64,000 bases of DNA from Microbulbifer variabilis ATCC 700307 (GCF_000380565.1 NZ_AQYJ01000024.1:310001-374000); one strand, 5' to 3'; positions 17,898 through 27,388 are shown, counted from the stretch's first letter. A program made the numbers and translations. Notes: generated by a model from the letters alone, not told the origin.

Positions 17898-18518
17898 ATG
17901 AGTATTCCAAGAATCGAGAATTACACACTTCAAGCGTCGGATTTAAGTGCAGACAATATTGTTAATTGGAGCAAAGTAAATAGTCGCAGTATTTTGCTGG
18001 TTCATGACATGCAGCAATATTTTCTGAAGATGTTTCCGAACCCACTACGTAGAGCACTGATTGAAAATTGTCAGGCGCTGGTTTTGTACGCAAGAAAACA
18101 TAACATACCAGTGGTTTATACGGCGCAATGCGGAGATATGTCGGAGAAACAGCGGGGGCTTCTTTTTGATATTTGGGGAAAGGGGATGAGCAACAGTCCT
18201 GAGCATACCGCTATTACTGAGGAAATTGCACCTAGGGAAGAAGACTCGGTGCTGGCCAAGTGGCGTTATAGTGCGTTCCATGCCACTTCCCTTGATGATA
18301 TTTTTCATAATACACACCGCGATCAAATTATTATTTGTGGTGTTTTCGCTCATATTGGGGTTCTCGCTAGTGCTGTGGATGCTTATTCAAGAGATATAGA
18401 GGTCTTTCTCGTTCAGGATTCTATTGCTGACTTTTCCAAGCAGGACCATTTGCAAGCATTAAATTATGCGGCGGAATGTTGCGCTAAAGTATTGCCAACA
18501 GAGGAGGTATGCCAATGA
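17898..18518 (+). CDS. phzD: PhzD isochorismatase
   Basis: Hydrolyses aminodeoxyisochorismate (the PhzE product) to trans-2,3-dihydro-3-hydroxyanthranilate. 206 residues, the family length, when begun at the ATG at 17898 (an in-frame GTG at 17886 adds four residues). The active-site aspartate is D37 in LLVHDMQQYF and the lysine K121 in LAKWRYSAF, close to D38 and K122 of Pseudomonas PhzD. The region GVFAHIGVLASAVDAY is also typical. About 100 bp separate it from phzB. It overlaps phzE by an ATGA. Confidence 0.93.
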   Translation: MSIPRIENYTLQASDLSADNIVNWSKVNSRSILLVHDMQQYFLKMFPNPLRRALIENCQALVLYARKHNIPVVYTAQCGDMSEKQRGLLFDIWGKGMSNSPEHTAITEEIAPREEDSVLAKWRYSAFHATSLDDIFHNTHRDQIIICGVFAHIGVLASAVDAYSRDIEVFLVQDSIADFSKQDHLQALNYAAECCAKVLPTEEVCQ

Positions 18519-20416
18519 CCTTTGATGGCGCCGCCAATGCATCGAATGTTTTACAAAATGTTATTGATGGTCATTATGATGCCTATGCATTGGTTTACCG
18601 ACCCGAGCGATATAAACAACCGACACTTGAGGTTTTGACGGGAACCGAGCGCATACTGGAAAATCTGGCTGAACTGGAACTCATTCAGGAAGAGCAGAAA
18701 AATACATGTCGTTGGGGAACACTTGTTGTTACCCCATATCGTCAGATTGAAGAACGTGGTTTTACAGTTATCGATGATCAAGTGCCTTTTCGGGCACTTG
18801 ACGTTGATCAATATAGAACAATACCGCTCGAAACAGGCCTGTCTGAATTACCGGATGTCCCCGTCAATCTCAGAGATGCTCACTTTATACCCGATGATGC
18901 AAGTTATGAAAATATAGTAAGGGCAGTGATCGAACAGGAAATTGGAACGGGAGAAGGAGCAAATTTTGTAATCAAGCGTACCTTTACTGGTGAGCTAGCT
19001 GATTACAAGGATCACGTTGGATTGACGATTTTCCGCAACTTGGTAAAGCAGGAAAAGGGAGCTTACTGGCTATTTTTTATCAGAATGGGCGATCTTACTT
19101 TAGTAGGCGCCTCCCCGGAAATGCATATAAAACTTAATTCGAAATCGCTTTCCATGACGCCTATCAGTGGTACCTACCGATTTCCCTCCTTGGGTCCGAC
19201 CCAGGATGGACTTTTGGAATTTCTGAATAATGGCAAGGAGGAAGATGAGTTATCAATGGTTCTTGATGAAGAACTGAAAATGATGACTCATATATGTTCT
19301 TCCGAAGTCATTGCAAAGGGTCCCTATCTTATTCAGATGTCCCAATTAGCTCATGTTGGTTACCGAATTGAAGGTTCCACGGATTTGCCACTTTCTGAAA
19401 TATTGAAGCGATCGATGTTTGCACCAACGGTAACTGGCAGTCCTCTTGAAAATGCTACCAGGGTGATAGCCCGCTATGAAACCAGTGGGCGTTCCTACTA
19501 CAGTGGTTTTGCAGCGATGATCGAAAATAATGATTGTGGGACTTTGCTAGACTCGGCAATTCTTATCCGTACCGCTGAGATATTAAAGAGTGGAGATATG
19601 AGAGTAGGAGTAGGTGCTACTTTGGTACGCGATTCTGACCCTCACTCGGAAACTAAAGAAACAGCGGCGAAAGCTGCTGCACTTCAAGCTGCCATGGGTG
19701 TCAGTGCAATGGATTCCCTGGCAAAGAAGGAGTGTATTGGCCAGTCTCTACTTAATAGAAATAAACGTCTATCCAGTTTTTGGTTGAGTGGGACTTCAGG
19801 TATGAACGATCCTACTTTGGAGCAGGATGAGAGGCTTACAGTTGCGATTCTTGATAATGAAGATGCATTCACTTCAATGATGGAGTACCAACTGCGCGCT
19901 GCAGGTTTAAAGGTTAAGGTCGTGCCCCACACCTTAATTAATTCAGTTACAGATTCCAAACTTATTATTGTAGGGCCAGGTCCTGGTGATCCATGTAATC
20001 ACAACGATCCACGGGTTGTTGCCAGTCGACGTGTGATGACTGAAGCTTGGGAAAATAATCAACCTTTTGTTTCTATCTGTTTTGGTCACCAGATTTTATG
20101 CTCGCTTCTAGGTTTACCGATAAAGCCACTTGAACAGCCTAATCAGGGGCTGCAGAAGCAGATTTCTATCTTTGGAAAAACAGAGACAGTCGGCTTTTAC
20201 AACACATTTACTGCGATATCTGACACGGATTATATCGAAAGTCCGGTAGGTAAAGTACGTATTTATCGTGATCCGGGGTCAAACCAGGTTCACGGGTTAC
20301 AAGGGCCCAACTTTTGCTCGATGCAATTCCATCCTGAATCAGTATTGACAATGGATGGCTTCAGAATTCTGAGGGATGCCGTTTTATCAATGAGGGTTGA
20401 ATGCGTATTGAACTAG
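18515..20416 (+). CDS. phzE: PhzE, 2-amino-2-deoxyisochorismate synthase
   Basis: 633-residue fusion of an anthranilate synthase-like chorismate-binding domain (about residues 1-400) and a class I glutamine amidotransferase domain (from about 440). It converts chorismate and glutamine into 2-amino-2-deoxyisochorismate, the first committed phenazine step. The amidotransferase triad is visible: C522 in SICFGHQ, and H606 with E608 in FHPES. The chorismate-domain stretch SPISGTYRFP-like (here TPISGTYRFP) is conserved. The ATG at 18515 sits seven bases after AGGAGG and overlaps the phzD stop; the ATG at 18509 is too close to the ribosome-binding site. Confidence 0.94.
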   Translation: MTFDGAANASNVLQNVIDGHYDAYALVYRPERYKQPTLEVLTGTERILENLAELELIQEEQKNTCRWGTLVVTPYRQIEERGFTVIDDQVPFRALDVDQYRTIPLETGLSELPDVPVNLRDAHFIPDDASYENIVRAVIEQEIGTGEGANFVIKRTFTGELADYKDHVGLTIFRNLVKQEKGAYWLFFIRMGDLTLVGASPEMHIKLNSKSLSMTPISGTYRFPSLGPTQDGLLEFLNNGKEEDELSMVLDEELKMMTHICSSEVIAKGPYLIQMSQLAHVGYRIEGSTDLPLSEILKRSMFAPTVTGSPLENATRVIARYETSGRSYYSGFAAMIENNDCGTLLDSAILIRTAEILKSGDMRVGVGATLVRDSDPHSETKETAAKAAALQAAMGVSAMDSLAKKECIGQSLLNRNKRLSSFWLSGTSGMNDPTLEQDERLTVAILDNEDAFTSMMEYQLRAAGLKVKVVPHTLINSVTDSKLIIVGPGPGDPCNHNDPRVVASRRVMTEAWENNQPFVSICFGHQILCSLLGLPIKPLEQPNQGLQKQISIFGKTETVGFYNTFTAISDTDYIESPVGKVRIYRDPGSNQVHGLQGPNFCSMQFHPESVLTMDGFRILRDAVLSMRVECVLN

Positions 20417-20694
20417 CCTGGTGGGATCTTGATGATAATGATCCCGCGCCCGATGAGCTTAAGGGCTGTTTAACCGATGAAGTTCTCAAGGAATGGGAGC
20501 TTGTGCCTAATATGATAACGAAGCTTTGGCTTGTCTCAGAGGACACTCCCCGCTGGGGTGCTTTAATGATCTGGTGTGGAGATAAACCTAATCTCTCTGA
20601 TATGCCACCTAATATCTCAGCGGAAATTATTAACAGACCGCCTGATCATCGAATAGCCTTTGATGTGTGCTTTGAAAGCAAACCAGCTGGATAG
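20401..20694 (+). CDS. Small protein, possibly YdhR/ABM-like dimeric alpha-beta barrel
   Basis: 97 residues, beginning within the last 16 bases of phzE, so probably translationally coupled. I do not recognise it securely. The pattern of an N-terminal strand (ELAWWDL), a helix, then VPNMITKLWLVSEDTPRWGALMI-type strands resembles YdhR-like or antibiotic-biosynthesis-monooxygenase-like proteins of about 100 residues. It is not one of the standard Phz proteins. A helper in ring oxidation or a small-molecule binding protein are possible roles. A 261-bp non-coding stretch follows before phzF. Confidence 0.6.
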   Translation: MRIELAWWDLDDNDPAPDELKGCLTDEVLKEWELVPNMITKLWLVSEDTPRWGALMIWCGDKPNLSDMPPNISAEIINRPPDHRIAFDVCFESKPAG

Positions 20695-20955
20695 AAATTC
20701 ATAGGGCATAGCATCAAAGAATGGCATTAGCCCTTTGCAGGAACTGCAACGCAGTAACCGTGACCTTTAAGGCCCACTCTTCGGGGCTTGCGGAGCGATT
20801 CACACCCCGCATTGCGACTTCTTGAAAGGTCTAGATATTCCTGCGAAGCCGCGCCTTAATTTTAAACCACTCTGCAAGCCAGAGGCATCACGGAGTTGTT
20901 CAGAGGCTCCTTAATTTGGTTAGAGTTTTCAGTATTCGATTAATGGAATAATAAA
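20695..20955. other. Spacer between the 97-residue gene and phzF, with a GC-richer patch
   Basis: No gene seen. Roughly 20730-20880 is visibly more GC-rich than the flanking cluster DNA and has CGGGG...CCCCG arms at about 20778-20809. No ORF, target-site duplication or clean terminator is visible. It could be a decayed repeat or mobile-element fragment, or hold an internal promoter for phzF and phzG. Confidence 0.4.
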
Positions 20956-21798
20956 ATGCATAGATACACTGTTGTAAACGCCTTTGGTAGAGAACCATTT
21001 ACTGGTAATCCCGTAGCCGTTTTCTTTGATTGCGATGACCTGGACAGCAATAGTATGCAGAGAATTGCGGCTGAACTTAACCTTTCAGAAACAACGTTTA
21101 TTGGAACCCCGAGTAAAGGTGGCGATGTCAATGTCAGGATTTTTACGCCTGTCAATGAACTGGATTTTGCGGGGCACCCGCTGTTGGGCACCGCATTGGC
21201 TTTATCGAAAGCAACTGATCTTACGGAATTAAAGATCGAAACCAAAAAAGGCCTTTTTAACTTTGCAGTACAATCCGTTAAAGAAAATTCTTTCTCGGCT
21301 TACATACAAATGGAGCAGCCCTGCCCGGTAATTTCATCCTTTGATTATCAAGAGGCATTACTTGAGGCGCTTGGAGTGAGGCGAAGTACATTGCCGGTAG
21401 ATATGTATGATGTGGGACCCAGACACGTCTTTGTCGGGGTGGATAATAAGGATGAGCTTGCCCAAATCAGTCCAGACCTGAGGAGACTATCAGATTTCCA
21501 CAATATGGCAGCGCTCTGTTTTAGCCCGGATATAGGAGACAGCTGGCGACTTCGTATGTTTTCTCCAGCCTATGGTGTTGCAGAAGATGCGGCCACAGGT
21601 TCTGCAGCGGGGCCTTTGGCACTGCATCTTTCGCGTTATGGATTGGTAAAGTTCGGTGCAGAAATAAAGATCACACAGGGGGTGGAAATGGGGAGACCTT
21701 CTCGTATGAATGCTATGGCCAATATAAAAAATGACTCCCCTTTCCTCAAAGTTGGTGGCTATGGGTTTCAGGTAGCTACTGGTCAATATTTTATCTAG
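20956..21798 (+). CDS. phzF: PhzF isomerase
   Basis: Isomerises trans-2,3-dihydro-3-hydroxyanthranilate to the aminoketone that pairs spontaneously or with PhzB help into the tricycle. 280 residues, the usual length, with a diaminopimelate epimerase-like double fold. The catalytic glutamate is E45 in LNLSETTFIG. Family motifs NAFGREPFTGNPVAVF, DFAGHPLLGTA and EDAATGSAAGPLA are intact. It stands 261 bp after the previous gene, so it may have its own promoter, and is followed closely by phzG. Confidence 0.95.
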   Translation: MHRYTVVNAFGREPFTGNPVAVFFDCDDLDSNSMQRIAAELNLSETTFIGTPSKGGDVNVRIFTPVNELDFAGHPLLGTALALSKATDLTELKIETKKGLFNFAVQSVKENSFSAYIQMEQPCPVISSFDYQEALLEALGVRRSTLPVDMYDVGPRHVFVGVDNKDELAQISPDLRRLSDFHNMAALCFSPDIGDSWRLRMFSPAYGVAEDAATGSAAGPLALHLSRYGLVKFGAEIKITQGVEMGRPSRMNAMANIKNDSPFLKVGGYGFQVATGQYFI

Positions 21799-21807
21799 GA
21801 AGGAATT

Positions 21808-22440
21808 ATGAGCAGTACTTTTGAAAGCATGACAGGGAAAGTGGATCAAAGCTTTTCTGAATACGATACCCCTCCTAGTGACCCCATGTCTCTTGCACGA
21901 CAATGGCTCCAGGAGGCTATCGATAACAAGGTTCGTGAACCTCGGGCGATGGTAATGGCGACAGCGAATCTCTCAGGTGCTCTGTCATCGCGAGTCATGG
22001 CTATATTGGATTTTGCGACCATTGGTATCATCTTCGCCACACACAGCTGTAGCCGTAAAATAAAAGATACCGAAGAGACCCCCTTTGCTTGTGGACATTT
22101 TTACTGGCGCGAGCTTGGTCGCCAGCTCTCCGTAAGTGGGAAAATTAGGCAGCTCGATCGAGAGCGGGCAGTTAGAGAGTGGGACGCTCGCCCAATACCT
22201 CTGCACGCGATGTCGACGGTTTCTCATCAAAGTGAGCCTTTGGATTCCTATGATCAACTGCTAGCTGCTGCGCAAGAGCTTGATCGTGTAGGCGCATTGC
22301 CTTGTCCCGAGAGGTTTTCAGTGTATGTTCTCGAGCCTCAAGCAATCGAGTTTTGGTCGTCGAGTTCTAATCGGCTTCACAAGAGGTTGCGATTCGAACG
22401 GGATCAAACGGAGTGGAAGCATATACGACTTCAGCCTTAG
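21808..22440 (+). CDS. phzG: PhzG FMN-dependent oxidase
   Basis: 210 residues of the pyridoxamine-phosphate oxidase family. PhzG oxidises hexahydrophenazine-1,6-dicarboxylate towards the aromatic ring system and helps decide between mono- and dicarboxylate products. Typical segments are EPRAMVMATANLSGALSSRVM and FYWRELGRQLSVSG, where FMN-binding residues lie, and the C-terminal WSSSSNRLHKRLRFER. A GAAGGA ribosome-binding site precedes the ATG nine bases after phzF. With phzB, D, E and F it completes the core pathway. Confidence 0.92.
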   Translation: MSSTFESMTGKVDQSFSEYDTPPSDPMSLARQWLQEAIDNKVREPRAMVMATANLSGALSSRVMAILDFATIGIIFATHSCSRKIKDTEETPFACGHFYWRELGRQLSVSGKIRQLDRERAVREWDARPIPLHAMSTVSHQSEPLDSYDQLLAAAQELDRVGALPCPERFSVYVLEPQAIEFWSSSSNRLHKRLRFERDQTEWKHIRLQP

Positions 22441-22467
22441 TCACCTATTCAACGGAGGAACATTCCT

Positions 22468-23526
22468 ATGGAATCACCTGACTTCCAACGTCATTTGGCT
22501 GACATTTTGAACTGGCATTTTTCGCCGGATACCGGCTCTCCATTTTGGTTATCAATGCGCAGTCAATTTGATTTTGATCCAGTTAAGGATGTCCGATCAT
22601 TGGCCGATCTGTCTTTATTTCCTGATATCAGCCAGTTGCTTCGTGAGATAGCGATTGAAGATCTGCAACCTAAGGGACTGGCCGATTATAGGCTTGCCGG
22701 GATATTTGAAAGTGGCGGGACAACGGGGACGGCCAAGCGGGTTGTTGCTTATGAGGAGTGGCTTGAGCAGGTGGTTAGTTGGCGTTTGGAGGGATTTGAA
22801 ACCTCAACAGATAAGACTCCGAAAAATACGTTGGCAATTATACCGACGGGCCCTCATATCGTAGGAGCCATCAACCGTCGTCGTGCCAGAGCTTTTGGTG
22901 GGCAGTGCTTCACTGTAGATTTAGATCCCCGTTGGGTAAAAAAATTAATCCAGGCAGGAAATATGGAAGGTGCCAGAGACTACTCCGATCATCTTATTGA
23001 CCAGGCGGAACCCATCATTGCTACACAAGCTATTAAATATCTTATTGCAACACCGCCTTTGTTAGAGGCGATAGCGCGTCGCCGCTCCTTAGCTGAAACT
23101 CTCAACAGTACCCTTGAGATGATCACTTGGGGAGGAACTCATATGGATGTAGACACATTAGATTATTTGAAAACGATGGTATTCCCTGATGTCCCTATAA
23201 CAGCGAGTTATGGAAGCACTATGATTCTTTCGGAGACCAAAGCGCGGATTAATCAGGACTATAACGGATCCCCTATCTTTGACAGCTACGCACCTTATGT
23301 CATTTTGGAGGTGGTCGACCCAGAAAGTGAAAAACCCGTTGAGTACAATGGGCGAGGACAGGTGGTGATGAATCACCTGAGTCGCTTTGCATTTTTCCCC
23401 AATATCTTTGAGCGTGATACGGCAGTGCGACTTCCCACTTTAGGGAATTGTCCCGGTTCTTCTGTCAGTGATGTAAAACCCGTTGCGCGGGTCTCCGGTA
23501 AAGCAGTGATTGAAGGAGTGTATTAA
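22468..23526 (+). CDS. ehpF: EhpF-like atypical adenylating enzyme (phenazine carboxylate activation)
   Basis: 352-residue, LuxE/ANL-superfamily protein. The phosphate-binding loop FESGGTTGTAKRV is present, and TPPLLEAIARR and TWGGTHMD are in the central domain. The C-terminal lid is short or missing, as described for EhpF of Pantoea agglomerans, an atypical ANL enzyme from the D-alanylgriseoluteic acid pathway. It should activate one carboxylate of phenazine-1,6-dicarboxylate for reduction by the next gene product. AACGGAGGAA precedes the ATG. Its stop overlaps the start of the reductase gene. Confidence 0.8.
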   Translation: MESPDFQRHLADILNWHFSPDTGSPFWLSMRSQFDFDPVKDVRSLADLSLFPDISQLLREIAIEDLQPKGLADYRLAGIFESGGTTGTAKRVVAYEEWLEQVVSWRLEGFETSTDKTPKNTLAIIPTGPHIVGAINRRRARAFGGQCFTVDLDPRWVKKLIQAGNMEGARDYSDHLIDQAEPIIATQAIKYLIATPPLLEAIARRRSLAETLNSTLEMITWGGTHMDVDTLDYLKTMVFPDVPITASYGSTMILSETKARINQDYNGSPIFDSYAPYVILEVVDPESEKPVEYNGRGQVVMNHLSRFAFFPNIFERDTAVRLPTLGNCPGSSVSDVKPVARVSGKAVIEGVY

Positions 23527-24914
23527 TGGCAGCGCTCACTAGTGATGTCCGGAAAACTCCTTTTGAGCAACAGGTACTACAGGTGGAAGCACGTTGCCTA
23601 GGTGCTTCTCATCATACCAGGCGACGGCAGCCGATAATGGATGTATCTGATCGCATCGTTGGTGAAAGTGCGATCGTCCCTACCGTTTATATACAAGATA
23701 AAATCGTACAGATGCGGAAAGGGGAATCACTAACACTTTCGCAACGCTATGAGCGATTAGCAAAGGCTGGCCAGATATATAAGGAAGCAAATTTAGCAGG
23801 CCTGGAACCGGACGCCTATATTTCGATGGTTGCTAATGTAACGGGGTTGCAGAAATCCCTGGTGGCCGAGTCTATGACTCACATTTCTCATAGTCTTAAT
23901 AATATGCTCGGGATTATGCAGGCCGCTACCCCAGCCGGCGCTGTTTGGGATTACCGAGACTCCGCCGCCAGTAACGGTTGTAGCTTGTTGTCACGTCGAG
24001 GGGATGTTGTTTCAATTATTGCGGCAGGTAACGGTCCGGGTGTCCATGGCCTTTGGCCCCAGGCTATTGCTATGGGATACCGAACCATGGTCAGACCTTC
24101 ATCCCGCGAACCCTTCACTGCACAGAGACTTATTTGCGCCCTTGAGTTGGCGGGGTTGGAACAATACGTTGCTTTGATCCCGACTGATCACAGGGGGGTA
24201 GATAGCCTGATTGAGCTAAGTGATCTGGCAATAGTTTATGGTGGCCCAGAGGTTACTACGCGGTATGGAAGCAATCCTAAAGTTCTAGTCCAAGGTCCGG
24301 GACGATCGAAAATGGTTGTAGGTAGGGATGTTGATCATGAAGAGGCTGTCACTGTTGTTGCTGAGTCTGTTTTATCACGAGGTGGTGCGGCCTGCGTCTG
24401 CGCCAGTGCAGTATTGGTGGAGGATGACCCCTATGGCTTTGCTCATCGGCTAAGGCTTGAACTAGAAGTTCGCGCGAAACTGCAACCCCTTACCCTGGGT
24501 AGAAGGCGGGAGGTTGATGCATATATGAATCTATTGCAAGCTGAAGAAAATCCATGGCTATATGATCACACTTCCACTAATGGGTACCCCTTAAAACCCC
24601 ATGTTACCTTAGTAAAGAGTGCTACCGATGCCAAGGTCCAGCGTGAACTGCCATTTCCCTGTATAACTGTTGCACCTTTTAATCGGCAGGAAGATTTTAG
24701 TGCATTATCTGGCTCTCTTGTTGTTACGCTTTTATCCCGCGAGAAAGAACTAATTCACCAAGTACTATCGGATGTTTCCATTTCCAATGTTTATATTGGC
24801 ATTATTCCCACTACCTGGATGGATTATCGGGTACCTCACGATGGCTATTTAGCTGATTTCTTAATGTGTAATCGGGGACTTCGGGTTCACACTCAATGGT
24901 TAAAATCCAGTTAG
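23526..24914 (+). CDS. ehpG: EhpG-like LuxC/acyl-CoA reductase-family enzyme
   Basis: 462 residues of the LuxC (aldehyde dehydrogenase-fold) reductase family. The likely nucleophile is C290 in RGGAACVCAS, and the nucleotide-binding region is around IIAAGNGPGVHGLWPQA. In bioluminescence, LuxE activates and LuxC reduces fatty acids to aldehydes; the analogous EhpF/EhpG pair is proposed to reduce a phenazine carboxylate. The gene starts at the ATG in TAATG, overlapping the EhpF-like gene by one base, so the pair is made together. Aldehyde is the expected product, to be reduced further by the cluster SDR. Confidence 0.78.
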   Translation: MAALTSDVRKTPFEQQVLQVEARCLGASHHTRRRQPIMDVSDRIVGESAIVPTVYIQDKIVQMRKGESLTLSQRYERLAKAGQIYKEANLAGLEPDAYISMVANVTGLQKSLVAESMTHISHSLNNMLGIMQAATPAGAVWDYRDSAASNGCSLLSRRGDVVSIIAAGNGPGVHGLWPQAIAMGYRTMVRPSSREPFTAQRLICALELAGLEQYVALIPTDHRGVDSLIELSDLAIVYGGPEVTTRYGSNPKVLVQGPGRSKMVVGRDVDHEEAVTVVAESVLSRGGAACVCASAVLVEDDPYGFAHRLRLELEVRAKLQPLTLGRRREVDAYMNLLQAEENPWLYDHTSTNGYPLKPHVTLVKSATDAKVQRELPFPCITVAPFNRQEDFSALSGSLVVTLLSREKELIHQVLSDVSISNVYIGIIPTTWMDYRVPHDGYLADFLMCNRGLRVHTQWLKSS

Positions 24915-25007
24915 CAGAATAGAAAGCAAATTTAACAGCTTGTATGTGAAGTGGTAATGAAATTTGGGATGATGAAGGAATATTAAAACTTTTTCAGGAT
25001 GAAAGAT

Positions 25008-27161
25008 ATGATAGTAAAATCGAGTACCAATTTATTGATTTGTCGAGTAATTGGAATATCAAGTTTAATCCTAACCATAACCAATAGCGCGACAGCCAAC
25101 ATGAACTCAGTCATGGACGAAGTAGTAGTTACGGCAATGAAGAAAACGACGGCGATTAGTATTCAAGATGTTCCTACAGCTGTCACCGCATTTGACAATG
25201 TTCAACTAGAAAATAGGCATGTAACTTCTTTGGGTGACTTGGGATACAGTGTGCCGAATGTATCCCTTGATGATATTGGTACTTTTCCTGGATATGCAAA
25301 TTTCTCCATACGTGGACTTGGTATCAATAGCTCTATACCTTCTATTGATCCAACAGTTGGTGTTTTTGTCGATGGTATGTATCTGGGCATTAGTGGTGGT
25401 GTGCTTTTTGACAACTTTGATCTACAGAGCATAGAAATATTGCGTGGCCCTCAGGGACTTTTGTTCGGTAGAAACGTTACTGGCGGTGCAATTCTATTAA
25501 ATACAACAGTCCCAGGTGATGAATTACAAGCTAATGGGCGTTTTGCTCTTGAAAGTGGAACAAAAAAGATCACTAGTGGAGTGCTGTCTGGACCGGTAAT
25601 CAACGATCTTTTAAATGCTAAGATTGCCGCCTATTACTCCGACGATTCTGGGTGGTTTGAAAACACACACACCGGTGACCGGCATGGTCGCTCTGAGACC
25701 AAAATTATTCGTCATGCATTAAATGCTTACCCTCTGGATGGACTACAAATGATCCTAAAGTTGGAGTTGGGTCAAATGGAGGGAGATGGTCCTGCCAACC
25801 AAAACAGGGACATTGCGGCATTGGGCGAATTCGACATTCAAATTGATGAGCCCGGGTATTCCGATGTTGATTGGAAAAGCGCAGTATCGGAGAGCAATAT
25901 CAATATTGCACTTGGAGATGGTGTTCTCACCAACGTTTTTGCCTGGCGTCAGTACGAAGCCGGTACCTTATCGGATATTGATTCTTCTCCAATTATAGGT
26001 GCTCATGCTGAAACATGGACTGACCAGGAGCAATTCAGTAATGAGCTGCGTTACTCGGGTACTTTTAACTTAGTAGATGTGACCGCGGGTATCTATTACT
26101 TTACTCAGAATATTGACTATATCGAAGACCGGTTGGTGAATACTGGAGCGTTACGTTTAACTGGTGGTGGGGATCAGACCTATAAAACTTTGGGCTTTTT
26201 TGCTTCAACAGATTGGCACTTATCCGAAAATTGGCTATTAAATGCAGGTATTCGCTTTACCCACGAAGAAAAAGAAGCGGCCCTTGCAGATCTTGTGCCT
26301 AGTGGGTGCAGCCTCATGAGACAAAGTTGTAATGTGACGTTCAATGACAATGAAGAGTGGAAAGCCTATACTCCAAAATTTGGGTTTCAATGGGTACCAG
26401 ATGATGATACTCAGGTTTACGCTTTTTGGACTCGCGGATTTCGCAGTGGTGGCTACAATTTCCGTAATAACGATACCACAATTCCTGGCCCATTCGATCC
26501 AGAAAAACAGGATGCCTATGAGGTTGGTGTCAAAAAAGATTTCTCAAATACCACACGAGTTAATTTATCGGCTTTCTATAACAAGATTCACGATCTTCAG
26601 AGGGAAATTTCCTTTATAGGACAGGATAATGTTACTTTTCAAACAATAACTAATGCTGCGGATGCACAGATATTGGGTGTTGAGTTAGAAAGTCAAGTAT
26701 ACCTATCGAACAAAATTTCATTTACTGGTCATATTGGATATATGGATGATAAATATACACATATATTTTATGATCTTAATGAAGATGGGGAAATTAATAG
26801 TTTTGATAAGAAGCTGAGCCTGCCGCGTTTAGCTCCTTGGAGTTATGGTGCCTCGGTAATCTATTCCCAAGATATTGGCTCTATTGGCACTTTCAGTGGC
26901 AGTGTTGCTTTCAATCACCGGGACAGACAATTCTATGACGATAACAATCGTGGTGTGCTGAGCGCGGCAGATATGCTCGAAGTGAACCTTTCGATAGAAC
27001 CAGCTGATGGTGGCTGGAAGTTTTCGCTTTATGGCCGTAATCTTCTTAATGAAGTAACGGAAGGCCTTAATACCAGTATGCCAATCTATAGCCAGGAATC
27101 GACATTTACAATTTTAAATAAGGGACGAATTTTCGGTACGGAGTTTGTTGTTAATATTTAG
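25008..27161 (+). CDS. TonB-dependent outer-membrane receptor
   Basis: About 717 residues. An N-terminal signal peptide (hydrophobic run ending near ATA-NMNS) is followed by a TonB box-like DEVVVTA. A plug domain follows (VPTAVTAFD, FSIRGLGINS, VDGMYLG, EILRGPQGLLFGRN), then a 22-strand-type barrel ending in an aromatic-rich strand (RIFGTEFVVNI). The ATG at 25008 fits the AGG ribosome-binding site better than 24999. Its top relatives are likely generic CirA/FepA-like receptors, but the ligand cannot be read. Inside a phenazine operon it may import iron chelates or the phenazine itself. Confidence 0.88.
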   Translation: MIVKSSTNLLICRVIGISSLILTITNSATANMNSVMDEVVVTAMKKTTAISIQDVPTAVTAFDNVQLENRHVTSLGDLGYSVPNVSLDDIGTFPGYANFSIRGLGINSSIPSIDPTVGVFVDGMYLGISGGVLFDNFDLQSIEILRGPQGLLFGRNVTGGAILLNTTVPGDELQANGRFALESGTKKITSGVLSGPVINDLLNAKIAAYYSDDSGWFENTHTGDRHGRSETKIIRHALNAYPLDGLQMILKLELGQMEGDGPANQNRDIAALGEFDIQIDEPGYSDVDWKSAVSESNINIALGDGVLTNVFAWRQYEAGTLSDIDSSPIIGAHAETWTDQEQFSNELRYSGTFNLVDVTAGIYYFTQNIDYIEDRLVNTGALRLTGGGDQTYKTLGFFASTDWHLSENWLLNAGIRFTHEEKEAALADLVPSGCSLMRQSCNVTFNDNEEWKAYTPKFGFQWVPDDDTQVYAFWTRGFRSGGYNFRNNDTTIPGPFDPEKQDAYEVGVKKDFSNTTRVNLSAFYNKIHDLQREISFIGQDNVTFQTITNAADAQILGVELESQVYLSNKISFTGHIGYMDDKYTHIFYDLNEDGEINSFDKKLSLPRLAPWSYGASVIYSQDIGSIGTFSGSVAFNHRDRQFYDDNNRGVLSAADMLEVNLSIEPADGGWKFSLYGRNLLNEVTEGLNTSMPIYSQESTFTILNKGRIFGTEFVVNI

Positions 27162-27388
27162 AGTTGTAATTTTCCAATGCTCGAATTTTTGACTGTGCAA
27201 TGTGAGCAGCGACCTTGGTGTTTAAAATATATTGATTTTGGTTGATTGTGCGCTATTAAAATTTATTTATCTATTTTCTATAGATATCAGCATCCAGCGA
27301 TAAAAACTATTCTTGCTGCTGATTTTTAGGCCTTGTATAATTAATTTGGTACAGGATTTTTTAACCTGCTATAGGGAAGTGAAGTTAT

